Translations under genes and position numbers: made by a program
Shown: piece after piece, positions 30,999-46,200 of the stretch
How positions within the stretch are numbered: position 1 is the first letter of the stretch
How the letters are laid out: every line of letters begins with the position of its first letter
DNA from: Cliona cf. orientalis
Lineage: Eukaryota; Porifera; Demospongiae; Clionaida; Clionaidae
NCBI GenBank assembly: GCA_963930775.1
Contig: OZ005689.1
Location: forward strand, 4,402,001 to 4,466,000
Length of the DNA stretch: 64,000 nt
Direction: 5' to 3'
Notes under the pieces: model-generated
What the model was told of the DNA's origin: nothing
The model's input: the letters and a program-made list of their open reading frames with translations, nothing else
The model's database searches: none

Positions 30999-32224
30999 TT
31001 ACAATATTATTTTATTCTCATAAGCAATGTTTTCACCTGTATTGATGTGCTCCAGTACACGTGATGATGCCATTATAATAATATCATTATTCTCATAATA
31101 AGGTATTTCTCGATCTAAATCTGTAGCAATTGGGGTTGCTGGTTCTGGTATAGACTCCTGTTTCATAACAGTTACTCTCTTTTGATAACATGTAATCGCC
31201 AGTGTGATTACTAAAGCAGATATACTTATCATCAAGCCAGCAGCAAAGATACAGGCCAAAGCTATAGATACCTCATTATGAGCATTGCTGACGTCAGATG
31301 TTGTTAATGAAGGTGATTCTTCCAAAAACACAATGATTGGACTACTTAGTCTCCCAATTACAAAGTCACAGATTATTGCCTGAATGGCAAATGTACATGC
31401 ACTCGTATTGTTAGCACTTTCACTGGTTCCAATTGGTACATCAGTACAAGTGGCATTTGTTTGGTTGGTGGTAGTGGGGCAGCTGCCACAGTTTAATGCT
31501 AGGATGTAATATACAATGCTTTGACAGCCAGGAGTAACTGGACTCCAGGTGAATGTGATTTGCCTCGACACAGTGTCAACTAGGCTGGTATAAATTGTGC
31601 TTGGTGGTGATGGCAAAGAATCTGCATACATGAATGCATCCATGCAGTAATAGTCATACTCGCTAAAATAAATTAACTTACCAGTAATGATGTTTATTGC
31701 ACCTACTAATTGTAAGGTTGTTGTGTTTGAATCATCATAGTAGCATTCAATGCTCTTTCCAATCACTTTATCACTGATAGTGATGTTTAGTTGAGAAGTG
31801 TAGCACATACTATCTGCTACACTGAGGCTCTTCGCTGTTATGAGACCATTATTGCACTCACCGTATGCATGTATGACTGAAGTTTCTGCATAAGCACTAT
31901 GAAGGAGGCTTATTTCACCACCAGTGCAGTCAAATGCAGTCCCGCGCCACACTGTAGTGCCTAATTGACTCCCTATTACTGTGCATTCATATGTCAGGAT
32001 ATCACCTGGGCAGATGCAGTGATCATCTGTCATTAGAATTAACTTATTTTCTAATAGTCCTTCACTGGCACCTGCACAAGAATATTAGTATCGATTTATT
32101 ATTATACTAGTGCTAGTCTACCTGATAGAATCTGATATGCATACAGCAGTAGAAGATTCACAATGTTGGAGAGGATGTTCTGTTGTCCAATCAGTTCACA
32201 TGCCTCAAGGTACAGCAACATCAT
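30999..32224 (-). CDS. Receptor C: short Ig-FN3 receptor with NIAY tyrosine tail
   Basis: Three exons in transcript order: 32224-32122, 32071-31682, 31621-30999; 371 residues, frame kept. Exon 1 is an N-terminal hydrophobic leader (starting MMLLYLEACELIG, then NLLLLYAYQILSG). Exon 2 is the Cys-rich Ig-like domain (CICPG, LTYEC, TTVWRGTAFDC, ECNNG). Exon 3 fuses the FN3-like domain (RQITFTWSPVTPGCQS, CGSCPTTTNQT), the transmembrane segment (IALACIFAAGLMISISALVITL) and the tail in one exon, unlike A, B and D. The tail carries PYYENND and NTGENIAYENK; YEN matches the YxN pattern bound by GRB2-type SH2 domains. Just past the stop codon about 55 bp repeat the NTGENIAY-encoding stretch, so the tail was once partly duplicated or is now truncated. 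Exon structure matches receptor E. Confidence 0.8.
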
Positions 32225-34234
32225 GATCACACAAAATTAATAACCAATCTGATGCATGTGATACTGTAACAGCAACTTTAACTATAGATCTAGATACAGC
32301 GGCTGCTATATAGTCTGCCAAAGATCAGTTAGCAAAGAAAATTAAATTATGTGCACCTTATACTGTGCTGCACGAGAATAATGACGTACGTTTTCCATAT
32401 ATAAACTAGAGCTCTGTAGAGCACATACCCCGCGCGCTCTGTAGCCACTGTAGCGTAGTACTGCAACACTCTGCAGCAGAGCTGTTTCATGACCTGACGA
32501 CCTTTTCCAACACTGAGCTTGAGCATGCGCAGTCGCATCAGCATGCTAAAAGAGTGGGTGTGGTCGATAAACCACAGGCATGTTGAACAGAAAATGCACG
32601 ATTTGTAGCACTAGTAAGCCTTTTTGAGCAATTCGAAGCCCGTATAAACCAGTTTTTCATTGATATCTATCGATTGGATGTGCTTATAGCACGCACAGAC
32701 GCCTAGAACTCGAGATCTGGCGATTTTCGTGCCGACGACGACAACAACGACGACAACGACAGACGGACAAACCGATTGCTTTACCCCTTGCGCATGCGCG
32801 CGGGGTAATTAATGTATTTGGCTGGCTTTTCAGCTATAGATAGCTGTAAAAATTAATAATAATGTGCTTACAAAACATAGATTGACACATCACTATAATT
32901 ACTCATAATAATAGCCAATAGCTAACAACTTTTGACGTTAATTTTGGGAGAGTTACATCAAATGTGTTATTTTACAAACAAGATCAACTTTTGTTTGGCA
33001 CACAAGTATAATATGCTTTAGTTTCAGTGTGCATGTAGCTGTGGCTAACTGAATAATCACTTGCAGCACTGGGTATTCAACTATAGTACATTGTGCATGG
33101 CATTGAAAACGTGGGAGTGGCCTGGGAACAAGGCTAATGCTACTGTATGCTCTAGCTAGCTAGCTAGTTATAGCTATAGCTAGCACTTTCTATCCATAAT
33201 TTTCCGCTTGAGATGCATGCATGGGCAGCTAAATTAATTCTCTACTTTAACTGAACAGTGAAAATTTAGCTACTTAGCTCCATATGATGAGCACACCTTG
33301 ATTGATAATAACCTTTACACTAAATTGAATACTGTACATGCATTCATTGAAAAAAAGAAGCATGCTGTACGGTACCTGACTTGAACAATGTCATGCTATC
33401 CCAAACTATCAGATTCACCCTCTGAGTGCATGGTAGCTAGTGCCACTGAGGAGGGCTGCATCCTCACCTCTGAGTCTAACTATATAATTTAGTCATGATA
33501 CCTAGCTTTATAGCTAATTAGGAAGTATATAGCTACTGGCTTTCAGTTCATTGAGAAGTATTCTCATGCGAATTACCACCCTCTAGCTATCTGTTCACAT
33601 AAAATTACATCTGAGTATATGAATTATGAAAACAGATGCACACTGTGTAAAAAGTATATTAGCTATAAGAATAATGACTTGTCACTAGCCGCTGCGCATG
33701 CCCCAATCTCACGTGAGAGTATGCAAGAAAATTTGAGCCAGTCAACTGGCTCAGTCAGTGGTTAGCACCCCTTGTCACTTCAGAGTAGGTAGGGTACACT
33801 ATTTAATATTCCTATCCTACCATACATCCAGCACCAATGTGTAGCTGTCTGCTAACCTGTGCAGACCTTGGGATTAACATGATTAAATTGCAGTCATTGC
33901 GAGTCATGCATCAGGTAGATATTATTATAGAGACCCTAGTCTCATTTGTGCTATGATTTTCCCAATTAGAGCACCATTCAACGTCGTCAGCTCCACCCCC
34001 TCGTACGTGTAGTACGTAGTCTCGCTCCCAGACCCCGCCCTGTTGTATAGCGCATGCACGGCGCAAGGCCGCCACCTCTTCACGTGTCTGTCAGAGTCAG
34101 CTAGCAAAACAATTTGACTAGCTACCGGTAGCCATTTAGGCTTTTAGGACGGTGAGTATCAGTAACACATTGGGACCAGTATTGCTACAGTAACTAAATT
34201 TTATCTTCTTCAGAATCAATAATTGCTGAATCAG
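32225..34234. other. Divergent gap between receptors C and D
   Basis: Holds the promoters of C (minus) and D (plus). About 32580-32815 looks like a dispersed repeat, with a GACGACGACAACAACGACGA tract and TTGCGCATGCGCGCGGGGTA at its end. A probable 5' UTR intron of D runs from the GGTGAGTAT donor near 34150 to TTCTTCAG at about 34212. The rest is AT-rich with many AGCTAGCT runs; no gene is seen. Confidence 0.45.
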
Positions 34235-37200
34235 ATGAGGAGATCAATTATGGGTGCACTGCCTAGAGATTCTGAAATTCCGCTACTTATCGTGATCATG
34301 GTGGTCGCCTTCAATTTACAAACATCTGAAACGGGTACATTTAATAAGTTCAATGATTATTAATATACCTTAGCCATTTAGCTGGTGCCTGAGTCCCATT
34401 CTTTGGCATTAATTGTGCTAGATGCCATGAATGAAACTATAGACTCAAAAGAATCTGGCTACACTCCTTAGTAAGGACTCTGCAAGCTGTACTCGGTTTA
34501 GTGATCCCAATGATCATGAGGGCATGTGATAAGTCAGTGTCATGGCATCCTATACAAACCGATCTGACACCCTTAGAAAGATCTGAGCCTCGTGTGCCTT
34601 CTCTCTCTATACTCCTGGACATGTGACTAACCTTGGAATGCTTGTTTGTGTTCTTTTTAAACAAGTATAAAAACAATCAAAAAGTACACGAACAAGAGAT
34701 AATCGTATCTACTATACATGCCTACGCTTGCTTTTCTCGACTATTATGCACCTATTAATGTCAACGTGTTTGTTGAGTGCGGTATGTGGGAGATATTCAG
34801 GTTATTCCCTAGTTGTCACAATGGTTCGAGTTTATCAGTTTTGATTCAATCGCATTATTACTGGTTATTTTTGAACCCCTCAAAAAGTAAGCGTAGGGAT
34901 GTATAGTAGATATGATTATCTCTTGTTTGTGTACTTTTTGATCCTGCCATCCGTACTTCATTCTTCAATTTTATTCAATTGTTTTTATACTTATTTTTGT
35001 TCTTTTTTATTGTACTTAGTGTAATTTAATTATCAATGCCATCTTATCATAACTTCTGTCCAGTGTAATTAAGTGGAAGATAGGAGGTATCAAAATTTGT
35101 AGCTACGCCCCTCATTAACTTACGTTCATATTATGCCTATAATAGTATTGTTTAGGCGGCCCATGAGACTCCACTTAGGGAGAAAATCGAGTTCTAAATT
35201 TTATTATTGGCAGCAGCTAGCTCAGTACCCGGCATAATTTTTATGATCTGTACGTTACCACTCCTCACTGACCCTTGTCGGAGCCTTCGTATGATAGTAT
35301 GATATATATGATTGATCCAGCGGAGCACTATATTATAGCGCTGCACGCGCTAGCGAGTAGCTCGCCTATGCCTGGCGCCTTACCGCTCCTTGAGCCTTGC
35401 ACCTTCATATCCATGATTGATCCAGTGCACTGCTGCACGCGCTAGTAGCTAGCTCGTGATCGCCTAGCTAGGGCACGGCCAGGTGCTGTCACATGACTTC
35501 ACCATGGCAACACATTCCGATCATGTGCATTATATCACAAAATGGCGTATCAGATACACCCAATCGTTAATGTGCCGTTCACACCCACTATTACGTAACT
35601 GTCGAAATAACGCCGAACTAGCGTGCCACTGCACTGTGCACTACAATTTAGAGTGGATTTATATGAGAACTAAGGTGAGTGGTCCAGACAGTCTTGAGAG
35701 TTAGCCAAGAAAGAATGAGAAATGGCCATTTTTTTGAACATCTGGTTCTGGCATGTACAATTGATTTGATGAATGATCTTGGTCTCGTCAGATAATTTGC
35801 TGGAGATTCTGATTTTCACACTTAGAAATTTCACAAAATTACTTATTTTGAGATATTTGGGTATTTGTAATGTATTATATATATGGCACATCCGGGCCAT
35901 CCCTACTTATAGGGTCTACCGACTCGATGATATCCACATGTCACTTCGTGTATGTGATAGCTATAACATACGCTGCCGATGATCAACCACCAAATGTATC
36001 ACGAATAGAACTCCTCACCCGTAGGTCATATGATCATGGAACTTGCACCAGCTGAATGAGCATCCTTTACCCGTCCAAATGGTGCCTGTTTTGACGTGTA
36101 TGTATTATTGACTTTACATATACTCTACATATAAGTTAGACACTGAAGCCAAGGGATCTATATGATTTAGAATACTGAAGACACTGATATAAAATCCTGA
36201 AGGCGAAGCCTGAGGGTTTTATAAGTGTCTGAAGTATTCTAAAGATTGTAGATCCCATTGGCTAAAGTGTCTAACTTCTAGCATGCTATTGCTTAGTAAC
36301 TTCTTGTATGTTGTTGCCTAAAGAACTAGCCTTCTAAGTAGAGGGATTCTAAGTAACCAATCAAATCAGACAACTAGAGTCTAACTACAGTCGAGCCTCC
36401 GAACAAAGGACACTTTGGGAACGGGCCTCTTGTCCTTTGTTCGGAGGTTGTCCCTATCTCGGAGGTTCATGATTTCTCAACCCATTTTGATTGTAGCTAT
36501 TATCCTTAACAAGTTAGTAAATGCATGATAAGAGCAGTAGAGATGATAATCAAGTGGTTGGTATGTTCAGTCTTCAGTATCAACATAGCACAGACTGAAT
36601 TTTTTTGTTTCTGAAGTACTGGCTACTCCAAATCGTTATCTGGATTCAAGGCTAATATTATTATCGCGCATGCGGCACAATATCGCGATCGCCTAGATTG
36701 CGGCAAAGGTGGGCGTGGCATCGTTAATTTAAGGGCGTGGTTTCCGGATGTCCGCTATTTAGAGGCAGTTTTGCATTGAAAAGTCACGTTGGGAGCTTGG
36801 ATCTTGTCCGCTGTCCGGAATCGAGAAGCGTCCGCTTCTCGGAGGTTGCTAATGTACTATAACTATGCTAAATTCAATCGGTAACACGGCACTTGTCCGC
36901 TGTAGAGAGGTTGTCCGCTTCTCGGAGGGTCCGTTATCGGAGGCTCGACTGTATACATCATTTTATTGACCTCTGAGAATACCTGAAGAAATATTAATAA
37001 TTTATGTCTTAATTGGAATTCTGTGTATGCCCACTTATTTATCATGCTTCTACCCCAACTTTTGTCACTACTGATAGAGATCACAGATTGCAAACTCATG
37101 CACGTAATATGTATACTCGTACTGTGATTACCACTAGTACACCTTGTGTGTGCTATTACTGAGACTATGGCTATGATGCTGAACCAGATAAGAATTATGT

Positions 37201-40200
37201 ATGCTATTTGTATATTGTGCATCAATTTTGTCTAATATAACCTATGTAAATTTATCAGCAACATGTAATGTTAATTTTGCTATGCATCTATACAATCTCT
37301 GCTTGTAATTTCTTTCCTAGCTTACATTGAGCTAGGCTATGTGTCTGTTTAATGTATAGAACATGTGTTCGTAGCAGCTATTTAACATAATATTATCTTA
37401 TTGAACGCTTTTGGACTTTGTATGTCTCAAATTCAGGCTTTGTGAGTCAAAACATAATGATTTTGGGTTGCTTAAAATAGATCTGTGCTAAACATAACAT
37501 GTATCTGACTCATTGTAGTTTGTCTAATTAGGTACTTGTATTAGATAACCGATAATGAATCACGAGTTTCATATTCCTCCAAGTATTGTTCGTAGTATCC
37601 ATGACTATTGTGTTCATACGCTTGTGTATCTTGATCCAGAAGGCACCTGCAATATCTGTAATATCCTTTATTAGTATAGCTACACTTTGAATTGAAATAT
37701 ACACCAGTTATGAGGGATGTAAAAGCGCTCGACCCGAGGGTTAAAGGTAGCTAGTGCGTATATCTGATTTAATGTTTGAACAGCAATTTTGTCATAGATA
37801 TGACACGAAATAACACTATAGCTATGACTCACTAATGCTCATCACACGAGGAAGCAGTGTAAACAAGGGTGTTTACCTATACAATGTAGGTTAATAGTAT
37901 AGTACTGTTATGCTTGCTTGCATTATATCCATTGTATCTTATAGGCCTATTTGGTAGCAGTTATCATAGCAGTACATGTAGCAATAGATGCATGATGTGG
38001 TATAGTACGGTGGCCGAGAAGGGCCATTCCAAACTTCCAATTTCTCTATTTCCATTTCAGAATTGATCATTTCCAAACTCGTATTTCTAAAATTGTCATT
38101 TCAAAATCTTTACTTGAACCTTTATTTTAGCCAGCAGCTAGAATACTGTATTTAATGGTAGCTTCCGTGAACTTCGTGTCTTTGAGGATAGGTAGAGGAT
38201 AGAGCGAGCACTCAAACCAGATAGCATACCGCGTCATACTCTAATGCTGGCGCGCAGGCTAGGGGTCAAAGGTCAACAGTAACGTGTTCTCGTCGAGTCG
38301 ATATCTGTTTCTGAAGTAACGATTTCCAAATCCTCGCTGTGCTGTATTTCCAAAATCTTCATTTCTAAAGTTGTACATCGTAGCCTTGTTCTCAGGCCAC
38401 TCCCAGTCAGCGTGCAACTGGGTGTGGCCTGGGAACGAGGCTTGATACATCCCCGATAAAATCCTAGCTCTAGCCAGCCCCTCCCATTAATTTAAAGACT
38501 ATCTGTTTGCGTTCTAATTTTCATATTAATTTTGTTTTCATCATTATTGCATTAGTAAGCTTAAGGCTCTTCTGTCACCATCAGCGATATTAAATTTAAT
38601 ACTGTCTACCATGCATGCGCTTCATAGATAGGTGCGGGGCTTGGACACGCAAAGGTTCACATTCCTGTGCGCATGCGCCCTGTGTAACTCCCTGAGAGTT
38701 CGTGGAAGTAAGAAGGAAGGATGCAAACGTTATGTAGCTAGAATGAAATAGGAAATGCCCAGGATTGGAAATCGTCAATTCAGAAATAGAAATCGAGAAC
38801 CACGTAGTGTTGACCTTTGACCCCCTAGTCCGCGCGCCGATACAATTTGGAGTATGAGTACTACTATGACGCGGTGTGCTATCTGGTTTGAGTGCTCGCT
38901 CTGTCTATGCTCAAATTTAAGACGGGTACGCACAGTTCGCAGAAGCCATTAAGCACAGTAGTCTGATTGCTGGCTAAAATAAAGGTTTAAGTAAAGATTT
39001 TGAAATGACAACTTTAGAAATGCGAATTTGGAAATGACCAATTCTGAAATGCAAATTGAGAAATTGGAAGTTTGGAATGGCCCTTCTCGGCCACCGTAGG
39101 TATAGAGGATTGATAGCTTTTCAGAAAGGAATGCTCCAAAGAATTAACATTATACTCCTCCTACATCATAGCATTGCTAAAGTATAATAGCAGCATTGAA
39201 TAACTTTTAGCTATAGAGAAAGGTATACTGTGTGTGGTTGCATGAATAATATGAATGATTGAGTATATAAGCTTCATGAATACCACGACTGTAAAGTCTA
39301 GTTCTGCTTATTAAGTGCAAACCTTTTGATTTTTAATTTTGCTGTTATTAAGTATTGTCTATTAAGCGCATGCACCCAATAAAGACGACAATAATATTCA
39401 CCGTTTGATCAAGAGTATTCCATGCTCTACATCGCTAGAACATATTTCCATTCAAGTTTGGATAGCTAGCTGCACGAGATAGGCTACACTGAACACTATG
39501 ATGTTTTACTGAGACGGATTTGCAACTCTTGACCTTGACTCAAAGTGAGTCTTGCCAAAAAAGTCAGCTATTTTTCCATGGTTTTCTTCCAGCAATGGCT
39601 TCTGATCATACTCCCATGAACTATTACATAGCTTATTCCAAGAATCGCTGTGTTCATAACTTGCTAGCTTTGTAATTGAACGTGCTGGCAGTGGGCAGAG
39701 CCAAAACTTCGTCTAATAGGCGCATGTTTCCTTACCACCAATAGTGATAAGCGCATGCGCTTATTAACCAGAGTTTATGGTACTGTGTATCATATGGTAC
39801 CATGAGCAATATTCATAATTCATACTGTATTGTAACCATACCTGCTCATCATATTAAAAATGAACTGTTGTGTTTTCATAGCTCGCTGGTAATACAGTGT
39901 TACACCTGGGGATCTGCAAGGACCATGCAACAGCTATTAAATTTTATCTGCCCTGCTGTCACCACTTCTGCTTGCTAAGTTCAGTGCCATTTGCGAGCTC
40001 AATTCCTGTTAATTAGTGGGCATTGCTCAGAATTTTGTGCCCACGCACTGTTTTATTACCTTCCCCCCTCACCTTCAAAATACTTCCAATGCCTATGACT
40101 GTAGCTCATGAGAAGATATCAAATAGTGTCTAGTGGATTACGTTGTGGTCAGTAAATACCCTACATAATCTGTTAGGGATGGTTGGAACTGTAGTGAACG

Positions 40201-43200
40201 TGAATTTCTAGGGATTCAGTGCAGCTGTGCACTCTTGGCTGATGCTAATATAGCTAACTTTGATATGCACTTTATCTAAGTACGAGATACTTCCCCTTTA
40301 GAACAACACATTTCTAGTTCCTATAGGTGTAGAATGATGTTTAGTCATGTAAAGTGCACCCAAATATGGAGCACTATTTTGACTCAATAGCCTCAGTGCA
40401 GGTAGTCTCTATTCAGTGGACTGCACCACTGGACTGGAATACGGGACTCACCTTTGACCCGAAATTAAAAACTTAAATGAGCATTTTGTAGCTACCCCTA
40501 AAATGCAGTTATGATCCTATGTCAGTACATACATGTACATGCAGTGGACTTCCTAATAATATATATATATATTGGGTCATCAATTTTAGTCAGCTTAGCA
40601 AACAAGTGAATTCTTCATGGCTCTTCCTGGGCCAATCACACCTACCCTCTTCAATATCTACAGACTAATACTGGGTTGGCTCTTTGCTCCTGCACTTTTG
40701 TCACTTCACTTTTTATAGCTAGCTACCTCACACTACTGTATACAACAGTTACTGTTGTCCACATCCATATCTAGACTAGAGCTAATAGAGTGATTGTGTC
40801 TTATCCAACATGGATAATAATTTTTTTTATATAAACCTTGTTTAGCAATACTGCAGGGATACATACAAGCACTAAAATGGCTTGAATTAAATGCATCCAT
40901 GGTATTATAATAATACTATATTAGTTAGGTAGTAATAGCTAATAATTTCCTTTTAAAAGACCACAGAGAATCACATTCCAATATCTCCTTTGGTAGCTTG
41001 TTCCAATTACTGATTGCAGATGGAAAAAAAGATCTTTGGTATGCAGACGTCTTGAAGGGAAATAGATTGAGAGATTGTGCATTTACGTATCGGTTACGGT
41101 ATGGAATTACTCTGTTGCTTACTGGAGCCTCTGGAAAGTCAGTAATATTGTGGATAATCTTATACAGATGACAGAGGGATGCTTGGACACGTCATGTCTG
41201 AAGGGATGGAAGTGATATCCTACTGAGTAGAGCATTATAGTCTGAGTCCCATGACTTGGTACACACTCTCAGGGCAAATTTCTGCACTTTCTCGAGTGCT
41301 TCAATTTCACCTTTCAAGTGTGGGTTCCAGACAGCTGATGAATATTCAAGATTACTAGAGGCATATGCTATAGTATTCTTCCATGGCCTTTGAGAAAACC
41401 ATAACATGGGGGGAGGTGCATGACTCGGCCATGCTTCTTGGCCGCCTAGCTATGCTGGAGATAGGGCCCAGAACACTTCTCGACCGTTTGACCGATCCCC
41501 AAGAAGTGTCTTGACTCTTTGACTGCATTTTGACCCCAGTCGCAGCTCTGGACACAGCACCTATGGGAGTGATTCCTCACCCTTGGGGACATTGTGAGGA
41601 CTTGTTATCTGCGGCTGCAATTTTATGTAGAGCTAACTAGTGTCATAGATAATTTAGACTATGAACACGTAGTCTAAAATTTATCTATGCTAGCGTGAAT
41701 TCGAATTCTCTGTGTGAAGCCCGTCTTTGCTGAGAGGGTCACATATTATTCGCGGAACACTATCCCGTACTATTAAGACTAGATTGATCTTAATAGCAGG
41801 CTGGATTTGTCACAATTATTCACAGCATTGCTATAGGAGGGCTAATTTAAGCTTTTTGTATGCTATTTTTGGGGTCAAAGGCTAGTCCAGTAGTTTAGTC
41901 CAGTGGTCCAGTCCAGTGAATAGAGACTGCATGCCCTCAGTGCATTATAATTTTACCTTGCTACATCAGAGTAACGGCTTGCTTAGAGCGCTGATGTAGT
42001 GAGGCAAAATTATAATGCACTGAGACTGTTTCACAATAGTGCTCCATATTTAACATGATATGACCATTACTATTATAAGATATTATCCTACACCTATAGC
42101 TATAGGAACTAGAAATGTGTTGTTCTAAAGGGGAATTATCTTGTACTTATATAAGGTAGCTACACACCAAAGTTATATTAGCATCAGCCAAGAGTGCACA
42201 GCTGCACTGAATCCCCAGAAATTAATTTTACAACCTAATGTTCACTACAGTTCCAACCACTATATAGATTCACCCAGTGGGAAGATATAGGATGTTTACT
42301 AGTAAGTCGTCATGAAAGGAGCTTGGAGCGGCTGGGGATGACCTACACGTATATGGCTAGTCATGAGGTCAGAGTTGAACCTGCATGATGTGAAGTATAG
42401 ATTGATTGAGTTGGACCTGCATGATGTGAACTATAGATAGATCATAGTTCATGATATGAAAGTGCACAAAATATTGTGCGCCATGGGTGTATTCATTCAC
42501 TGGACTGGACCACTGGACTGGACTGGACTATTGGACTGGACTGGACTACTGGACTCACCTTTGACCCCAAAAATGGCACAAATGGGAGCTCAATTTAACT
42601 CTCTAATTGAGGATTTAATACCCAGACCTTCCATTTTCACCACAGTGATTTGATTCATATTTTTACTGTTATAGCTAGTTGCTTTGCTAGTACTGTGTAG
42701 CTATGCCAGTACTATTAGCTTGCTGTCCGGTCTGATGTTGCCAAACTGGCTTAATTATGCAGCAAGATAATGTAGCTATTCCGTAATAGCCAGCTGTAGG
42801 GACATGGATAGGTGGAGAGTTGGTCTTAGCATGAATTAGAATGCTGATCTTCAACAGCTGATAATACAAAGGTCCTCCCACCCGGCCCCCAGGCCATGGC
42901 CATTCAGTTAATAGCTAGCTTGTTTCCTCTAGCTGCCAGTGACTGTCTTATGTTTGCATGGCAAATGATCATCGATGATAGGAAATTTTTCCATCTCTAT
43001 CTACATAACTACCTTGACCATTGATATTATTATCATCGACTGCTATTTTCTTAGCCATACAGACTTTTTCATCTTCACCCAATACCGGATGTGCTTGTGC
43101 TGGTGACACATTGACCTATGGTTGCACTGCTGTTGGACCTGGAAACACATTATGGGAAGGAAATGTTTTTGATTGTGTTGCAAAGTCCATTGTTCTACGT

Positions 43201-46200
43201 CACAGCCTATATGGTACAGGAGGTGCCTCTGGAGTTTGTAATGGTGGAAATATAACAGCAAGAAGCATTGAAGTTAACAACAATTATTGCTATATTTCAC
43301 AACTTAGTGTCAGAGTCAGCTCTAACTTCAACAATAAGACAATTAAATGCACTCATGACTCGACTATGGGAATGAAAACCATTGGTTCATCAACTCTGAC
43401 AATTCTAGAAGGTCAGTATACTATTATAATATAGCAGTAAAATTTGAGGGAGAAAGCTTTCATGGATCATGATCATTGGTGTAGAAAACTTTTGCGGGTG
43501 GCTTTCAAACCATGAAATTCATGAAGTTTTGTCCCTCAGAAATTTCCTGCTATAATGTATAAAAAATTGTGGAGAGAAGTAGGAATGGTAGGTTAGAGAA
43601 ATAGAGGCAAACAGGAAAGGATTGTATCACAGATTAGCATGGTAATTTGTATAGAAGCTACTGCATTGTCCCCATGAAATGTAATGCACATAGGCACTTA
43701 CCTGCATGGGAATTGCCTGGGACGCAATGGTATAATTATACGTTCTATTTTTAACCATACAATTTTGTTACTGGCTTCAGGTTTAGCCTTCAACAACTTT
43801 ATTATTATATTGCTCAATGCAGCTTTTATGCATTATCTAGCAATACTCTGTATTGCAGCTCCTTATTCATCTCCTGATAGTGTTCGATTGACTGGCGTTA
43901 AAGAAGGATTGCTCACGTTTAGCTGGGACTCACTTGGTCCAAATTGTGAATCTGCCAACTATCGTGTCATATCTGACTGTGGTGGCTGTCCCAATAGCAC
44001 AAATTTGACTGAAATCAATTGCACTGACCTCCAGCTATCTACTGAAGCAAGAGAATGTAGTGTCAGAGTTTACGTTGTTCTCTGTGGTGATGTTGGAAAT
44101 CTAAGCAGTCCAGTGGCAGTAATGTTAAAACGTATGAGTGCATGGTATTGATTATACTGTACCATAACCCTCGTGCATGCGCTGAGGGCTAAATATGCGT
44201 GATCCATGTGCTTATAAAAAAGACCAGTTATCTATGACACCATCCAGGCTTTCTAGAGAGGATCTGGATTTGAGACTAGTGACATGCAACCACTTGGGCT
44301 AATATGCATGCAGCACATGATGATGGTTTGAGCTTAACAGCAAGTACAAAATATGCATACTTGAACGATAGTGCTTCATTCCTTAAGATACTCTTGTTAC
44401 CGCTAGCTAAGCACATGTGCATAATAAATAATCCAAGTGTATGACAGTATTAATATGCTATACATTCATAGTTCCCGATGCTCCCAGCACACAATTTGTA
44501 CCTCGTTTCTCTGGTGATACTGGGCAGCTAACTGCACTCCTTGCAGCTATCTCTCAAACGGTAAGAGTGTACATAACTCCAATTGGTGATCAATGCATGG
44601 ACCAGGTAATATTAGCATATTGTAGCTATTACATGTTACACATATTTGCAGGACACTTATGCTATTGGTGATGGTATTCCTGGATCTGTGGTGTCCTATA
44701 TTATGAAGATAATGTCAAATTCTGAAGTTTTATTGAATTCATCCCTTGCTCCTATGATGTGTGATGAAATAACTTGTGAAGAATTTGTTAGCGTTCCCTT
44801 TCAATGTGTCTCATTAACTGACATCAGTGCGACTCTTTCAGCAGCCAACAAACTAGGAGTAGGACCAGCTTCAAATCCAGCAAGGATTGGTTAGTAACTT
44901 TTAATATTAATGATATCTGATTATGTACATTTATTAGACAGTTAGTTCCAGTGTAAGAGAGACTGACTCTCAACCTTGATAGTGACAAGTTTTGATGCTT
45001 CAATCACAAAGTTGATCTCGACATGTAGCGCAGTACAGCTTCAGAATCTGAACTTCAGATCAGTCGTGGCATGGCATGCTGCATGCATGATATGTGCTAT
45101 AGAGCGCAAACTGGCTTTGTGCATCCATGGAATTACATAAGCCAAGAGAATGCATGAAGTTTGGCCGGTGGTATTAGTTAGAGAAGGTAACACGCTGCTT
45201 TTAAAGTATTTCCTGGATATACACATACCATATTTTTTTCGAATAGAAGCAATTCAAATGCATCTTATAATTCTATAATAGGGAAGATGACTATTATTAT
45301 TTATGTTCTACTCTAAAAGCTGGTCTGGGGGTGCTTTGCCAGATGATATTACCGTACCCTCGCGAAAAAGGGCCCACTATGGAAAGTCAGCCCACCCCTC
45401 ACTTTGAGCTCAATTTCCATGAACGTTTTCTGCAATACAAAGATAGCTACTTTAAATTTTTATCCAGCGAAATTTTTCACGTGTACGGTATGTCAATTAG
45501 CTATATCATTAGTGAACAAACTGTTGTGGCACACTACTATAACATTCACTAGAATCCATGTACGTTGGGATGTTAATATAAGATCATTATGATAACCCCA
45601 GTATATATTATAGCTATATATATGTGATGGTCATTTAGATCTTTACGTAAAAGTAGGAAAATTGCCATGATTCTATCATGGGAAGATTTTATGTGACTTG
45701 TCCCTTGGGTTAATCATGGGGAGATTTTACGTGACTTCTACCATGATCTAATCATGGGAGGATTTTACGTCACATGTAAAGTATTCCCAGTGTTTACATT
45801 AGTTACTTTATATGGGAAGATTTTACGTAAGGTCAAAGTTTTTACGTAAAATCTTCCCATGTAATACTGATTTACCAACACAATAATCAGTGGGTGATTT
45901 ATGTATGACCTCTGACCTCACGTAAAGTCTTCCCATGTAGTATTGACTTACCAACACAATAATCAGGGGGTGATTTATGTGTAATAAACTCATTTTCTTA
46001 CTTTTACGTAAACATCTGTAGGACCGATTAGTAGAGCTAGAAATAAGCAGCAAAACCAAGCCAAGGACCCTTTTCTGCCATATTTTTGGCTCGAGCTTGG
46101 CTTGCGATCGTGGCCACACCCACTTATTGTGTTCACACATGCAGCTACTATTTGAGGGCGGCTACTAATCGGGACGCAGTATCTATTTGAATAAATACAG

